Below are positions 7,958 to 15,921 of a stretch of 25,017 nt of DNA, one piece after another; position 1 is the stretch's first letter; each line of letters opens with the position of its first letter. This DNA comes from an uncultured Chromatiaceae bacterium (GTDB lineage Bacteria > Pseudomonadota > Gammaproteobacteria > Enterobacterales > Alteromonadaceae). The DNA lies in NCBI GenBank assembly GCA_937978655.1, contig CALJUX010000066.1, positions 1 through 25,017 on the forward strand, written 5' to 3'. The notes below the pieces were generated by a model, which saw only the letters and a list, made by a program, of their open reading frames with translations, made no database searches and was not told where the DNA came from. Position numbers and translations under genes: made by a program.

Positions 7958-7987
7958 CCGTTACTCCCGCGCTCTGGTTGCTTTTAC

Positions 7988-9610
7988 TCAGAAATTTTCG
8001 AAGTCAAAATCGTCATCGTCCTGCTCGGTTTTGGCTTTTTTCTGCGCCCGGGGGACCGGTGCAGCTGGAGCACGGGCCGGCTGGGCGCGGCGTTTGGTTT
8101 TGTTGCTGGTGATCTGGAAATAAGAAATTAATTCCTGCAGCTGCACGGCCTGATGCGTCAGCTCTTCCGAAGTCGATGACAGCTCCTCCGATGCAGCGGC
8201 ATTTTGCTGCGTCGCCATGGTGATTTGCGCAATCGCATCATTGATTTCGCCGGCACCAGCCGATTGTTCGTTACTGGCCGCGGCAATTTCCTGTACCAGT
8301 TCCGATGTGCGCTGAATACCCGGCACAATTTCATCCAGCAACACACCCGCCTGTTCGGCCAGCTTGACCGAACTGCCAGCCACTTCACCAATCTCTTTGG
8401 CTGCAGTCTGGCTGCGTGCCGCCAGTTTACGTACCTCAGCCGCCACCACAGCAAAGCCACGGCCATGTTCACCGGCGCGGCCGGCTTCAATCGCCGCGTT
8501 CAGTGCCAGCAGGTTGGTCTGATAAGCAATGTCATCAATGATGCTGATTTTCTCGGCAATTTGCCGCATCGCCAGCACCGTTTCGCCAACCGCTTTGCCG
8601 CCGCTGATCGCTTTGACCGCGCTTTGGCTGGCGATACCTTCAGTGATTTTGGAGTTGTCGTTATTCTGGCTGATCGATGCGGTCATTTCTTCCATCGCCG
8701 CCGAGGTTTGTTCAATACTGGCGGCCTGCTCCGACGACGCCTGACTGAGCGACTGCGAGGTCGCACTCATTTGTTCAGACGCTGAAGATAAGGTGTCGGC
8801 TGACGAGCGGACTTCAGCGATAATTTCCGATAACTTAGTCACCATCTGCGAAATCGCAAACAACATGCTGCTTTCATCGCCGTTCTGCAGCCGCACCTGT
8901 ACGGTTAAATCGCCGGCTGCGACTTTGCTAATCACATCCTCAGCATAGTTGGGCTCGCCACCGAGCTGGCGGGTGATACTGCGGCCAATCAACACACCCA
9001 GCACTACACTGAGTGCAATGGCAAACAGGATAATGCCGATGTTGATGCTACGGGTACTTTCAAATTCATCGGTTGATGCCTGGTAGAACTTTTCCGCCAC
9101 TTTCAGCTGCACATCAACTAACGCAGAAAAACGCTCGGACACCGGGTCAATACTGGTGTAAAGCTCATTTTTAACAAAGGCATCCAAACCGGCCTGATCT
9201 TTACTTTGCAGCAGGTTTTTCAGCACGGCGACCGACTTGTCTGCCTCGTTCAGCAGCGGTTTTAATTGATTGACCAGCGCCTGCTCTTCATCCACCAGCG
9301 AAGTCGCCAGATAAGCATCCCAGCGCGCATGAATGATCTGGTACGCCTGCTCAACATTCACCAGCCCTTGTTGCCAGTCCAGATTACCGTTGCGAACTTT
9401 GTGCGCGGTATCCACCACGTTGACCGCATACATATCCGCGATTTCTTTTAAATCTTTCAGCGGCACCACACGGTCGTTATAGACACTGGCCATCGCCTCA
9501 TTGGAATTTTGCATACCGGAAATGCCCAGCACGCCAATCAACACTATTAATGCGATCATGCTGCCCGCCAGCGTCGCCAGCCGGACTGATACTTTCATGC
9601 GACTAAACAT
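7988..9610 (-). CDS. Methyl-accepting chemotaxis protein (transmembrane receptor)
   Basis: This chemoreceptor of about 540 residues has transmembrane helix 1 (about 8-28) and a periplasmic four-helix-bundle-type sensor (about 30-185) containing VVPLKDLKEIADMYAVNVVD. Transmembrane helix 2 follows (IGIILFAIALSVVLGVLIG), then a HAMP domain with the GGEPNYAEDVISKVAAGDLT pattern. The signalling hairpin carries NLLALNAAIEAGRAGEHGRG. The last five residues, DFENF, follow an acidic tail and fit the x-[HFYW]-x-x-[HFYW] CheR-docking pentapeptide (as in NWETF). The ATG at 9610 has GAGG five bases upstream and overlaps cheW by eight bases; a GTG two codons earlier (9616) is a weaker choice. The ligand cannot be told from sequence. 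Confidence 0.95.
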   Translation of the reverse strand: MFSRMKVSVRLATLAGSMIALIVLIGVLGISGMQNSNEAMASVYNDRVVPLKDLKEIADMYAVNVVDTAHKVRNGNLDWQQGLVNVEQAYQIIHARWDAYLATSLVDEEQALVNQLKPLLNEADKSVAVLKNLLQSKDQAGLDAFVKNELYTSIDPVSERFSALVDVQLKVAEKFYQASTDEFESTRSINIGIILFAIALSVVLGVLIGRSITRQLGGEPNYAEDVISKVAAGDLTVQVRLQNGDESSMLFAISQMVTKLSEIIAEVRSSADTLSSASEQMSATSQSLSQASSEQAASIEQTSAAMEEMTASISQNNDNSKITEGIASQSAVKAISGGKAVGETVLAMRQIAEKISIIDDIAYQTNLLALNAAIEAGRAGEHGRGFAVVAAEVRKLAARSQTAAKEIGEVAGSSVKLAEQAGVLLDEIVPGIQRTSELVQEIAAASNEQSAGAGEINDAIAQITMATQQNAAASEELSSTSEELTHQAVQLQELISYFQITSNKTKRRAQPARAPAAPVPRAQKKAKTEQDDDDFDFENF

Positions 9611-10118
9611 TTTCACCTCGTCCCTTTTCGGGTTTGACGTTTTCTATCAATGAAGCCAATTCTTCGATGGATAACACTTTGTCGCCGTGCAGCAACACCA
9701 CAAAACTCTGTTCGACGTTGACGACCCCCTGGATAAACTGCGCTTTTAAACGCGCGCCAAAACTGGGCGGCGGTTCGACCTGTTCTTTACCTATTTCCAG
9801 CACTTCGTTGACACTGTCGACCGCGGCCCCGATCACCACGCGCTGGCCCTCAAACGGGATCTCCAGAATGATGATGCAGGTGCGGTTTTTCAGTTCCAGT
9901 GCATTGCGGCCAAGCCGGATCGACAAGTCGATCACGGGCACAATATCGCCGCGTAAGTTAATGACACCTTTGACAAAATCCGGCATCAGCGGCACTGTCG
10001 TCAACTGCGCGTATTCAATGATTTCCCGCACCGTGTCGATGCTGATGCCAAAGCATTCGTCGCGTAGCAGAAAGGTCAGGTATTGCTGTCGGTTAACCTC
10101 AAGGTCGGTATGATTCAA
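9603..10118 (-). CDS. cheW: Chemotaxis coupling protein CheW
   Basis: CheW (about 171 residues from this start) couples receptors to CheA. It shows the typical LRDECFGISIDTVREIIEY strand/turn, VKGVINLRGDIVPVIDLSIR, and VVIGAAVDSVNEVLEI. No ATG or GTG fits the start. A TTG at 10118, just after the cheA stop with AGAAG seven bases upstream, gives a normal-length protein. A second TTG at 10181 would add 21 residues and overlap cheA by 35 bp. I prefer 10118, but the start is uncertain. A weak start codon could lower CheW relative to CheA. Confidence 0.93.
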   Translation of the reverse strand: MNHTDLEVNRQQYLTFLLRDECFGISIDTVREIIEYAQLTTVPLMPDFVKGVINLRGDIVPVIDLSIRLGRNALELKNRTCIIILEIPFEGQRVVIGAAVDSVNEVLEIGKEQVEPPPSFGARLKAQFIQGVVNVEQSFVVLLHGDKVLSIEELASLIENVKPEKGRGENV

Positions 10119-10146
10119 CTGCTGTCTTCTTGTACTGATAGTCCGC

Positions 10147-12234
10147 TTACCGTGCCGACTCGGTGGAACATGCGTATTCAATTAACTGTGGAATATCCAG
10201 AATAAAACCGACATCGCCGCTGCCAAGAATGGTCGAGCCACTGATGCCATGCGTCGAGCGGAAGATCGGCGCCAGCGGCTTGATCACCGCCTGTAATTCA
10301 CCATTGAGCGTATCAACCACCAGGCCTGCACGACTGCGGCCATATTGCACCACCACAATGTTTTCCCGGCTGGCCGGCGGCTGCGGTAGCTGAAACAGCT
10401 GACGCAGCCGGACAAACGGCAACACGTCTCCCCTTAAATTCAGGTAGTTACGGTCTTCCACCAGTTCGGCATGCTCAAACTCCAGGCATTCCTGGATCAT
10501 ATTGACCGGCAATACCAGATGGGTGTCGCCGACAGTGACCTCAAAGCCATCGATAATCGCCAGCGTCAATGGCAGCCGGATGCGAAAACGCGCGCCTTTG
10601 CCCAGTTCAGAATCAATCAGGATCTGGCCACGCAGCTCTTCGATATTGCGCTTCACCACATCCATGCCCACGCCACGGCCAGACAAATTAGTGACCTGCG
10701 CCGCGGTAGAAAAACCCGGCTCAAAAATCAGCCGGTAGATATCTTCCTGACTAAGCGCCTGTTCGCTGCTGATCAGGCCCTTTTCTTCCGCCTTGGCGCG
10801 AATGCGGCTGGCATCGAGGCCAGCGCCGTCGTCCTGAATTTCAATCACGACAGCGCCGGCTTCATGGTAAGCCGACAACTTCAGCCGGCCCTGCGCCGGT
10901 TTGCCGCGGTAGGTGCGGATATCGACCGGCTCAATGCCGTGGTCCAGCGCGTTGCGCACTATGTGCATCAATGGGTCGGACAGCTTTTCCACCATCGATT
11001 TATCGAGTTCAGTTTCAGCGCCGACCACATCCAGTTCGACGTCTTTACCAAGCTCGCGTGACACGTCGCGCACAATGCGTTTCAGCCGGCTGAACGACTC
11101 GCCAATCTGCACCATCCGCAAGCTCAGCGCGCCGTCGCGGATTTGTTCAATCAGATGGGTGATACTGGAAAATGCTTCCTGCAGCTGTTCGTTGTTGGTC
11201 TGACTGATCAGCATTTCATTGGCCGAACCGGCCGTGACCATTTCACCGATGAGTTTGATCAGGTGGTCGAGCTTACGCGCTTCGACTTTGAGTACCTGAA
11301 AATCACTGGCTCTTTTGTGTTCCTGATGCGCCTGCCGGTTCACGGCAGCTTCAACCACGGCGGTTGGCACCGCGCCTTGTTGCACCAGCAATTCACCGAC
11401 AGAGCTGTGCGTCTGTTGTTTTTGCAGTTCCAGTACCTGCTCCAGTTCGCGCGGTGTCACAGCGCCGGCATCGACCAGCAGCTGACCAAGTTTCTCCGGC
11501 TGCAACGGCGTGTGCTCAAGCTGCTCGACCACGGTTAACGGCGGTTTAATCTGAACCTGACTGGATTCCTGAATAAATTCAAAGACGTCTTCGATTTTTT
11601 GTTTGCCGGCGCCGGTTTTGAGCTGCAACTGCAAATGCAAATAGCAGCTTTCCGGGTCAAAGTCGGCCGGAAAACTGTACTGCAGCGACACTTGCTCCAG
11701 CGTACCGAGCGTCGTCAGATAACTGAGCTGTGACACCGGGTCCATGCCGTCGCGAAACACATCCAGGCCATAGGCCACGTCAACAGACCAGGCATCGGCC
11801 GCCGCCGTTTGCGCCGCAACAGGCGCCGGTGCCAGGTCTTTTGGTGCTTGCAGATAAGTGCCGAGCTGCTCCAGTAAAAAAGTGCCTTGTGCCGCATTCA
11901 CCGCCAGCGCCGGGTAGCTTAACGCCGCAATCATCTGCGCCATATGCTGCTGGCAGTCCAGTAACAGACTGACCAGCAGCGCATCCATCTGCAGTTTGTT
12001 ATCGCGGACTTTATCCAGCACACTTTCCACACTGTGGGTAAAACCAACCACAGTGTTAAAACCAAATAAACCGGCAGAGCCTTTGATGGTATGGGCCGCG
12101 CGGAAAATTGCGGCAATGTGGTCAGCCGGTGTTGCATCGCCGCCTTCAATATCCAGCAGGCAGGTTTCCATCACCTGCAACAAATCCTGCGCCTCTTCGA
12201 TAAAAATCTGTTCGGCTTGTGCCATATCCATCAT
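10147..12234 (-). CDS. cheA: Chemotaxis histidine kinase CheA with an MshEN-like insert
   Basis: This 695-residue kinase phosphorylates CheY, CheB and probably the REC-EAL protein. P1/Hpt (1-110) has phospho-His48 in FRAAHTIKGSAGLFGF. A region at about 150-232 with SFPADFDPESCYLHLQLQL resembles the intermediate domain of this CheA class. Two tandem 24-residue motifs follow at about 248-271 and 278-301, beginning KLGQLLVDAG and SVGELLVQQG, each closing with Gln, and resemble MshEN/GspE N-terminal repeats. Next come P3 dimerisation (about 310-370), the P4 ATPase with N-box HIVRNALDHGIEP, DDGAGLDASRI, FEPGFSTA and SGRGVGMDVVK, and P5 (about 555-690). ATG 12234 overlaps the STAS stop by one base; the next ATG (12231) has better spacing from GGAGG. 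Confidence 0.95.
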   Translation of the reverse strand: MMDMAQAEQIFIEEAQDLLQVMETCLLDIEGGDATPADHIAAIFRAAHTIKGSAGLFGFNTVVGFTHSVESVLDKVRDNKLQMDALLVSLLLDCQQHMAQMIAALSYPALAVNAAQGTFLLEQLGTYLQAPKDLAPAPVAAQTAAADAWSVDVAYGLDVFRDGMDPVSQLSYLTTLGTLEQVSLQYSFPADFDPESCYLHLQLQLKTGAGKQKIEDVFEFIQESSQVQIKPPLTVVEQLEHTPLQPEKLGQLLVDAGAVTPRELEQVLELQKQQTHSSVGELLVQQGAVPTAVVEAAVNRQAHQEHKRASDFQVLKVEARKLDHLIKLIGEMVTAGSANEMLISQTNNEQLQEAFSSITHLIEQIRDGALSLRMVQIGESFSRLKRIVRDVSRELGKDVELDVVGAETELDKSMVEKLSDPLMHIVRNALDHGIEPVDIRTYRGKPAQGRLKLSAYHEAGAVVIEIQDDGAGLDASRIRAKAEEKGLISSEQALSQEDIYRLIFEPGFSTAAQVTNLSGRGVGMDVVKRNIEELRGQILIDSELGKGARFRIRLPLTLAIIDGFEVTVGDTHLVLPVNMIQECLEFEHAELVEDRNYLNLRGDVLPFVRLRQLFQLPQPPASRENIVVVQYGRSRAGLVVDTLNGELQAVIKPLAPIFRSTHGISGSTILGSGDVGFILDIPQLIEYACSTESAR

Positions 12235-12536
12235 CAGGCCTCCATCGCGGTTAAATCGAGGCGAAATAATGCCAGCACTTTGCTGATCACCGGATTATCC
12301 AGACCAAGCCAGCGCAGCGGTTGTTCGCTTTGCAGCTGCTGGCGCAGATACAACAATAACTGCAGGCCGGCGCTGTCAAAATCCTGCACATGACTGAGGT
12401 CAATCATCAGCTGGGACACCGCTTCCTGCGACAAGGTTTTCAGGCTGTCAAAATCATCACGCACTGAAAAAATACTTAATTCGGCGGAAAACACCAGAAT
12501 ATGAAAATCCGCTTTACGTTCAATAGTGACCGCCAT
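12234..12536 (-). CDS. STAS domain protein
   Basis: This 100-residue single-domain STAS protein resembles anti-sigma-factor antagonists. The core LMIDLSHVQDFDSAGLQLLL contains the DSAG loop, whose Ser is phosphorylated in SpoIIAA-like proteins. Residues 1-45 supply the beta strands. GAGGAG five bases before the ATG supports the start. It is coupled to cheA by a one-base overlap and follows cheY. STAS genes next to cheA occur in several gammaproteobacterial chemosensory clusters, but the partner is not established. No anti-sigma kinase is seen nearby, so a sigma-factor role is not supported here; a scaffold or switch within the chemosensory array is possible. Confidence 0.88.
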   Translation of the reverse strand: MAVTIERKADFHILVFSAELSIFSVRDDFDSLKTLSQEAVSQLMIDLSHVQDFDSAGLQLLLYLRQQLQSEQPLRWLGLDNPVISKVLALFRLDLTAMEA

Positions 12537-12562
12537 CGTTGCTCCTCAATCGGGTTAACACT

Positions 12563-12931
12563 TCACGGCAAGATCAGTTTGTTGACTGCATCCAGCATTT
12601 GCTCAGCTTTAAACGGTTTGACCACCCAGGCTTTGGCGCCTGCGGCTTTGCCGGCCGCTTTTTTGTCATCAGACCCTTCGGTGGTCAGCATAATCACCGG
12701 CGTAAAGCGGTAAGCCGCCAGCTTTTTCAGCTCGGTAACAAAAGTGATGCCGTCCATGTTGGGCATGTTGACGTCGGAGATCACCAGATGAATTTTGCGG
12801 CCATCACATTTGGTCAGCGCATCTTTGCCATCCACGCCTTCAATCACCTCAAAGCCGGCGCCGCGCAGCGCCATGCCGACTACTTGTCGGATCGAAATCG
12901 AATCATCCACAATCAGAATGGTTTTGCTCAT
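12563..12931 (-). CDS. cheY: Response regulator CheY (single receiver domain)
   Basis: This 122-residue stand-alone receiver has D9/D10, phospho-Asp53 in LVISDVNMPNMDG, Thr in IMLTTEGSD, and Lys in WVVKPFKAEQM. That is the complete set for phosphorylation by CheA. The output surface is not readable from sequence. It could bind the flagellar switch or act as a phosphate sink for the REC-EAL protein. The open frame extends to 13048, but MSKTILIVDDS at 12931 is the family start, with AGGGA upstream. It lies nine bases after the MCP-like gene and 26 bases before the STAS gene. Confidence 0.95.
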   Translation of the reverse strand: MSKTILIVDDSISIRQVVGMALRGAGFEVIEGVDGKDALTKCDGRKIHLVISDVNMPNMDGITFVTELKKLAAYRFTPVIMLTTEGSDDKKAAGKAAGAKAWVVKPFKAEQMLDAVNKLILP

Positions 12932-12939
12932 AGCTGTCC

Positions 12940-13983
12940 CTAGAAAAAAGTAATGTCTGAACTGGCCGGGCCCTGCGACGCCTTTTTGCCGCCGTGCACT
13001 GCGACCTGTTCTAAAGTGGTGTAGGTTTTTTCGATATCCCGCAGCCATTGCTGCCGGTCAAGCTGACTCAGGCCATCGCTGCGCTGCAATGACTGCTGCA
13101 GTTTGTCGATATCGGCACTGACATGCGCCAAAATCTGACTGACCCGGTCCTGGAACTGCAACGACGTTAATACTTCACTGATCTCGTGTTGCACATTCAG
13201 GCTGCTGCTTTCCAGCTGTTCAGACGACGCCAGAATGGCGCTGGCGACTTGTTTAAAGTCACCCAGCACCTGCTGAATAGACACTTCCGAATGCTGCAGG
13301 CGCTGCTCGTCCTGTTCAGTGAATTGCGCAGTGCGCGCCAGCGTGCGTTTGAGCATTTCGTTGACATCATCGATACGTTTGGTGATGCGGGCACCGGTTT
13401 CACCAGAGCGGGACGACAAGGTCCGCACTTCGTCCGCCACTACGGCAAAACCGCGACCCTGTTCACCGGCCCGCGCTGCTTCAATCGCCGCGTTTAACGC
13501 TAATAAGTTGGTTTGCGACGCAATACCGGCCACTTCAGCACCCATCGTTTTTAACTCATCAGTGATGGCTGCCAGTGCATTGATTTCCTTCAACAATTCA
13601 TCGCGATTGGCCATCGCCTCCCGCAGCAGGCTGACAATAGCGGTCAGATTGCGGTCGCTTTGTTGCACCACATCGGCGAGGCCAGTATGGCCACCGGTGG
13701 CTGAACGCGACGACTGAATGGATTGTTGCAGCTGGTCATAAATGCCATGAAACTGACCAACTAAAGCGGTGACTGCGGACTCCAGCTGATGTGACGCCAT
13801 CTGTTGCTGGTCGCGCCAGACCGGTAATACGGCCTGTAAAAACTGTTGTTGTTGCAGCTGCACGTCATCCTGCTGCGCCTGCAGGTCAACGATGTTTTGC
13901 TGCTGCGCCTGCGCCTGTTGCCGGGCTTGCTGCAACGCTTTTTGTAACTGGGACCAACCCCAGAACGCCGCCGCCAGTGCCAC
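12940..13983 (-). CDS. MCP-like signalling protein, main open frame downstream of a frameshift
   Basis: This is the readable 347-residue part of a methyl-accepting-type protein. It has a Gln-rich coiled coil (about 13-50, LQKALQQARQQAQAQQQ), a helical linker, then the conserved signalling tip SQTNLLALNAAIEAARAGEQ with GRGFAVVADEVRTLSSRSGE, ending in SSDITFF. No HAMP is evident. The apparent GTG start at 13983 falls inside the second hydrophobic segment (ALAAAFWGW). The natural start (ATG 14095) is in another frame, so the intact gene is interrupted by one base near 13983-13984. If real, the C-terminal part would be made only from an internal start or by ribosomal slippage, and would lack its membrane hairpin. 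Confidence 0.85.
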   Translation of the reverse strand: MALAAAFWGWSQLQKALQQARQQAQAQQQNIVDLQAQQDDVQLQQQQFLQAVLPVWRDQQQMASHQLESAVTALVGQFHGIYDQLQQSIQSSRSATGGHTGLADVVQQSDRNLTAIVSLLREAMANRDELLKEINALAAITDELKTMGAEVAGIASQTNLLALNAAIEAARAGEQGRGFAVVADEVRTLSSRSGETGARITKRIDDVNEMLKRTLARTAQFTEQDEQRLQHSEVSIQQVLGDFKQVASAILASSEQLESSSLNVQHEISEVLTSLQFQDRVSQILAHVSADIDKLQQSLQRSDGLSQLDRQQWLRDIEKTYTTLEQVAVHGGKKASQGPASSDITFF

Positions 13984-14095
13984 CGAGACGCACGACCATC
14001 GACGCCGGGCTCAGCAGTAATAAAGCGCAAATAAACAACAAGGCGCCGGCCAAAACGAATGAAGGGAAAACATGCTGTTGATCAGGTTGTGCCAT
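13984..14095 (-). pseudogene. N-terminal fragment of the MCP-like gene, out of frame with the rest
   Basis: The frame from ATG 14095 has AGGAA upstream. It encodes MAQPDQQHVFPSFVLAGALL and continues FICALLLLSPASMVVRL, a clear first transmembrane helix. It then reads into an unrelated Gly/Ala-rich tail that ends at 13886. Removing one G:C from the CC pair at 13983-13984 joins it smoothly as VVRLVALAAAFWGWSQLQ, giving a two-helix membrane anchor. This is the 5' part of the gene at 12940-13983. A real mutation and a sequencing or assembly error cannot be told apart here. Confidence 0.75.
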
Positions 14096-14166
14096 GATTA
14101 TTTCCTGTGACAAGGGCTGGTTTGGCGACATTTTTTCCGCGCAAAGAACTAGCCAGACGCAAACTA

Positions 14167-14196
14167 ACTATATGAACAGAATCAGAATTCGCTCAA
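14167..14196 (-). promoter_or_regulatory. Candidate sigma70 promoter of the chemosensory operon
   Basis: On the minus strand, TTGAGC (14196-14191) and TATAGT (14172-14167) are 18 bp apart. That places a start about 65 bp before the MCP-like ATG at 14095. The match is 4/6 and 5/6 to the consensus hexamers, so this is plausible but unproven. Confidence 0.35.
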
Positions 14197-14412
14197 GTTA
14201 AATGAAGTTTAATTATTAGCAGCAATTCAGACGCAGAAGAGAAAATTTTTCCGGTTTTGTGAAATTCTGTCAGAACCTGAAATAGGGAATTTTTGCCAGA
14301 CATAACAACAAAACAACAAGCCTGATTTTGAAACGTTTAAGAGAGTACCACTTTGTTACATTTGATCCAATTATAGAAACAGATTAATTGACCGGCTGCA
14401 CTTGTAACTAAT

Positions 14413-14447
14413 TGTAATGATCCTCATTAAATGATAACAATTCGCAT
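14413..14447 (+). promoter_or_regulatory. Two adjacent Fur-like boxes upstream of the reductase gene
   Basis: Box 1 (14413-14431, TGTAATGATCCTCATTAAA) matches 13 of 19 Fur consensus positions. Box 2 (14431-14447, ATGATAACAATTCGCAT) is a near-palindrome matching 13 of 17 positions of the consensus core. Both were scored by eye. They sit 84-118 bp before the ATG at 14531, suggesting iron-responsive repression of that gene. Confidence 0.65.
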
Positions 14448-14530
14448 TTGATCCGATGGCATGATATGCTGCATCTTCTGATGTTGGCCTCAAGACGGCT
14501 GATAACACACTGATATCCAATGGTCTTTTA

Positions 14531-15574
14531 ATGATTGTTTTTATAGCCCTGATATTGATGCTGATAGTTCCGGCGGGCTGGAGCCTGTGCGCTGCTGTGC
14601 GATGGTGGCAATACCGGCAGGCGCAACAACAGCATCAGCCAGCGCTCACACTGCAGGTGAGCCGGGTACGCCGTCAAAGCCGTTACCTCCAGCTCACCCT
14701 GGTTGCAACGGACGGTCAGGCGCTGCCACCGGCCCGCGCCGGACAACACATTCAGCTCTTTAGTACTGACGCCGCCGGGAAACCCGTCAGCCGGGCTTAT
14801 TCGCTGGCACAGGATTGCCATCACAGTCATTTTTACCGGCTGGTGATTAAAGCCGAAACCGGCGGACGCCTGAGCTGTCAGCTGTTCGACACAGTTCAGG
14901 CCGGTGATTTGCTGCAAGTCAGTGAGCCCAAAGGCCATTTTGTGCTGAAGCGCAGCCGCAAACCGCTGGTGCTGGTCGCTGGAGGTGTTGGTATTACGCC
15001 GATGCTGGCGATGGCATATCAGGCACTGCGCCAGCGCCGGCCGGTGACGCTGGTTTATCAGACGCGTACCGCCGCCGATCTGTTATTTCACCGCTTATTA
15101 AGCCGTTTACCTGGTCTGCATTACCTGCCGGTGTTATCCCAGCCAGATGCCAGCTGGCATGGTGAACGCGGCCGCATTAACGCGACGCAGCTATTAGCGC
15201 TGGGCGGCCGCCGGGCCAGTTATTACTGCTGCGCCAATGCGGCGATGACCGCGCAGCTCAGCGCCGATTTGGCCAAAGCGGGCGTGACTTTGCATTATGA
15301 ACTGTTCAGTGCCGGTGCTTCTGCGCAAAGCTGTTTGCTGCAATATGGCGAGATCAGCGCCGATTCGGCCGGTTTCAGTTCTGTACTGGATGCACTGAAC
15401 AGCGCCGGCGCCGGTATTCCTTCAGATTGCCGCGGCGGCTCTTGTGGTTTATGCAAAAAACGTCTGATTAAAGGCGAAGTGATCCAAATGCTGGACCCGG
15501 CCGCACCACTGGCCGCCGGCGAAGTGCTGACCTGCTGTATTCAGGCGAAGACTGCATTGGTTTTGGCCGACTGA
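14531..15574 (+). CDS. Membrane-anchored flavodoxin/ferredoxin-reductase-like protein with C-terminal 2Fe-2S domain
   Basis: This 347-residue electron-transfer protein has one N-terminal transmembrane helix (about 2-22) and an FAD domain (about 40-140) with SRAYSLAQ and GGRLSCQLFD. The NAD(P)H domain has VAGGVGITPMLAMAYQAL (about 150-167) and the CCANAAM loop near 235. The plant-type [2Fe-2S] domain (about 265-347) has its cysteines in DCRGGSCGLC and a late LTCC. The order FAD-NAD-2Fe2S matches phenol-hydroxylase-reductase/Hmp-like chimeras. With two Fur-like boxes upstream, a role in iron metabolism, for example ferric-siderophore reduction, is a reasonable inference. The ATG lacks a clear Shine-Dalgarno, but no better start keeps the helix. 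Confidence 0.85.
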   Translation: MIVFIALILMLIVPAGWSLCAAVRWWQYRQAQQQHQPALTLQVSRVRRQSRYLQLTLVATDGQALPPARAGQHIQLFSTDAAGKPVSRAYSLAQDCHHSHFYRLVIKAETGGRLSCQLFDTVQAGDLLQVSEPKGHFVLKRSRKPLVLVAGGVGITPMLAMAYQALRQRRPVTLVYQTRTAADLLFHRLLSRLPGLHYLPVLSQPDASWHGERGRINATQLLALGGRRASYYCCANAAMTAQLSADLAKAGVTLHYELFSAGASAQSCLLQYGEISADSAGFSSVLDALNSAGAGIPSDCRGGSCGLCKKRLIKGEVIQMLDPAAPLAAGEVLTCCIQAKTALVLAD

Positions 15575-15599
15575 CTTTATCCCACGCCGCCGACTATTA

Positions 15600-15921
15600 G
15601 GGCGTGTTGACGTTTGGTGGTTAGATTTTGTTCGTTTCGGCCACCGCGTGGTGGTGGCGTTTTGGGTGCGAAACGAGGCGCGTAGCATAGTGATTCTATG
15701 TAAGCAACGAATGAAGCTACCGCTCCTGCTCTCGCCCCTGACCTGCATCCATGCAGGCCACAAAGCCCAAAGCACCACCAAACGAACCCGCTGGGCAGCG
15801 TTTGGCGGCTCTTCTGCGGCGTTAATGCTCGTTTATGTAGAATCACTACACCGCTCTCGCATTGCCTTGCATAAAAGCCGCCAAACCGCTGCAAAAACAA
15901 ACACCAACCGTCAACACGCCC
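15600..15921. mobile_element. MITE-like non-autonomous element with 20-bp terminal inverted repeats
   Basis: The left end GGGCGTGTTGACG..TTGGTG (15600-15619) and the inverted right end (15902-15921) match at 19 of 20 bases. They enclose about 322 bp with no transposase. The element is flanked by TA on both sides (15598-15599 and 15922-15923). Counting one base less at the left end, TATT (15595-15598 and 15922-15925) is also a candidate target duplication. Inside are a second inverted pair around TAGTGATTCTA (near 15690 and 15840) and the hairpin CCTGCAT-CC-ATGCAGG (15742-15757). It lies just after the reductase stop. It appears to supply only spurious frames. Confidence 0.75.

Larger units (their letters stand above)
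14096..14530. other. Divergent intergenic control region (435 bp)
   Basis: This AT-rich stretch separates the leftward chemosensory operon from the rightward reductase gene. It contains a sigma70-like promoter candidate for the operon (14167-14196) and two Fur-like boxes before the reductase (14413-14447). No open frame or RNA gene is recognisable between about 14200 and 14410, and no clear sigma28 or sigma54 promoter was found. Confidence 0.7.

Noticed and set aside
8204..8785. 193-aa frame antisense to the MCP gene
   Set aside because: It is a shadow of the highly conserved MCP signalling domain and no start site or family match is seen.
14096..14530. Sigma28 (FliA) promoter for the chemosensory operon
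   Set aside because: TAAA/TCAAG-like bits occur, but none is followed at proper distance by a GCCGATAA-like element on the minus strand.
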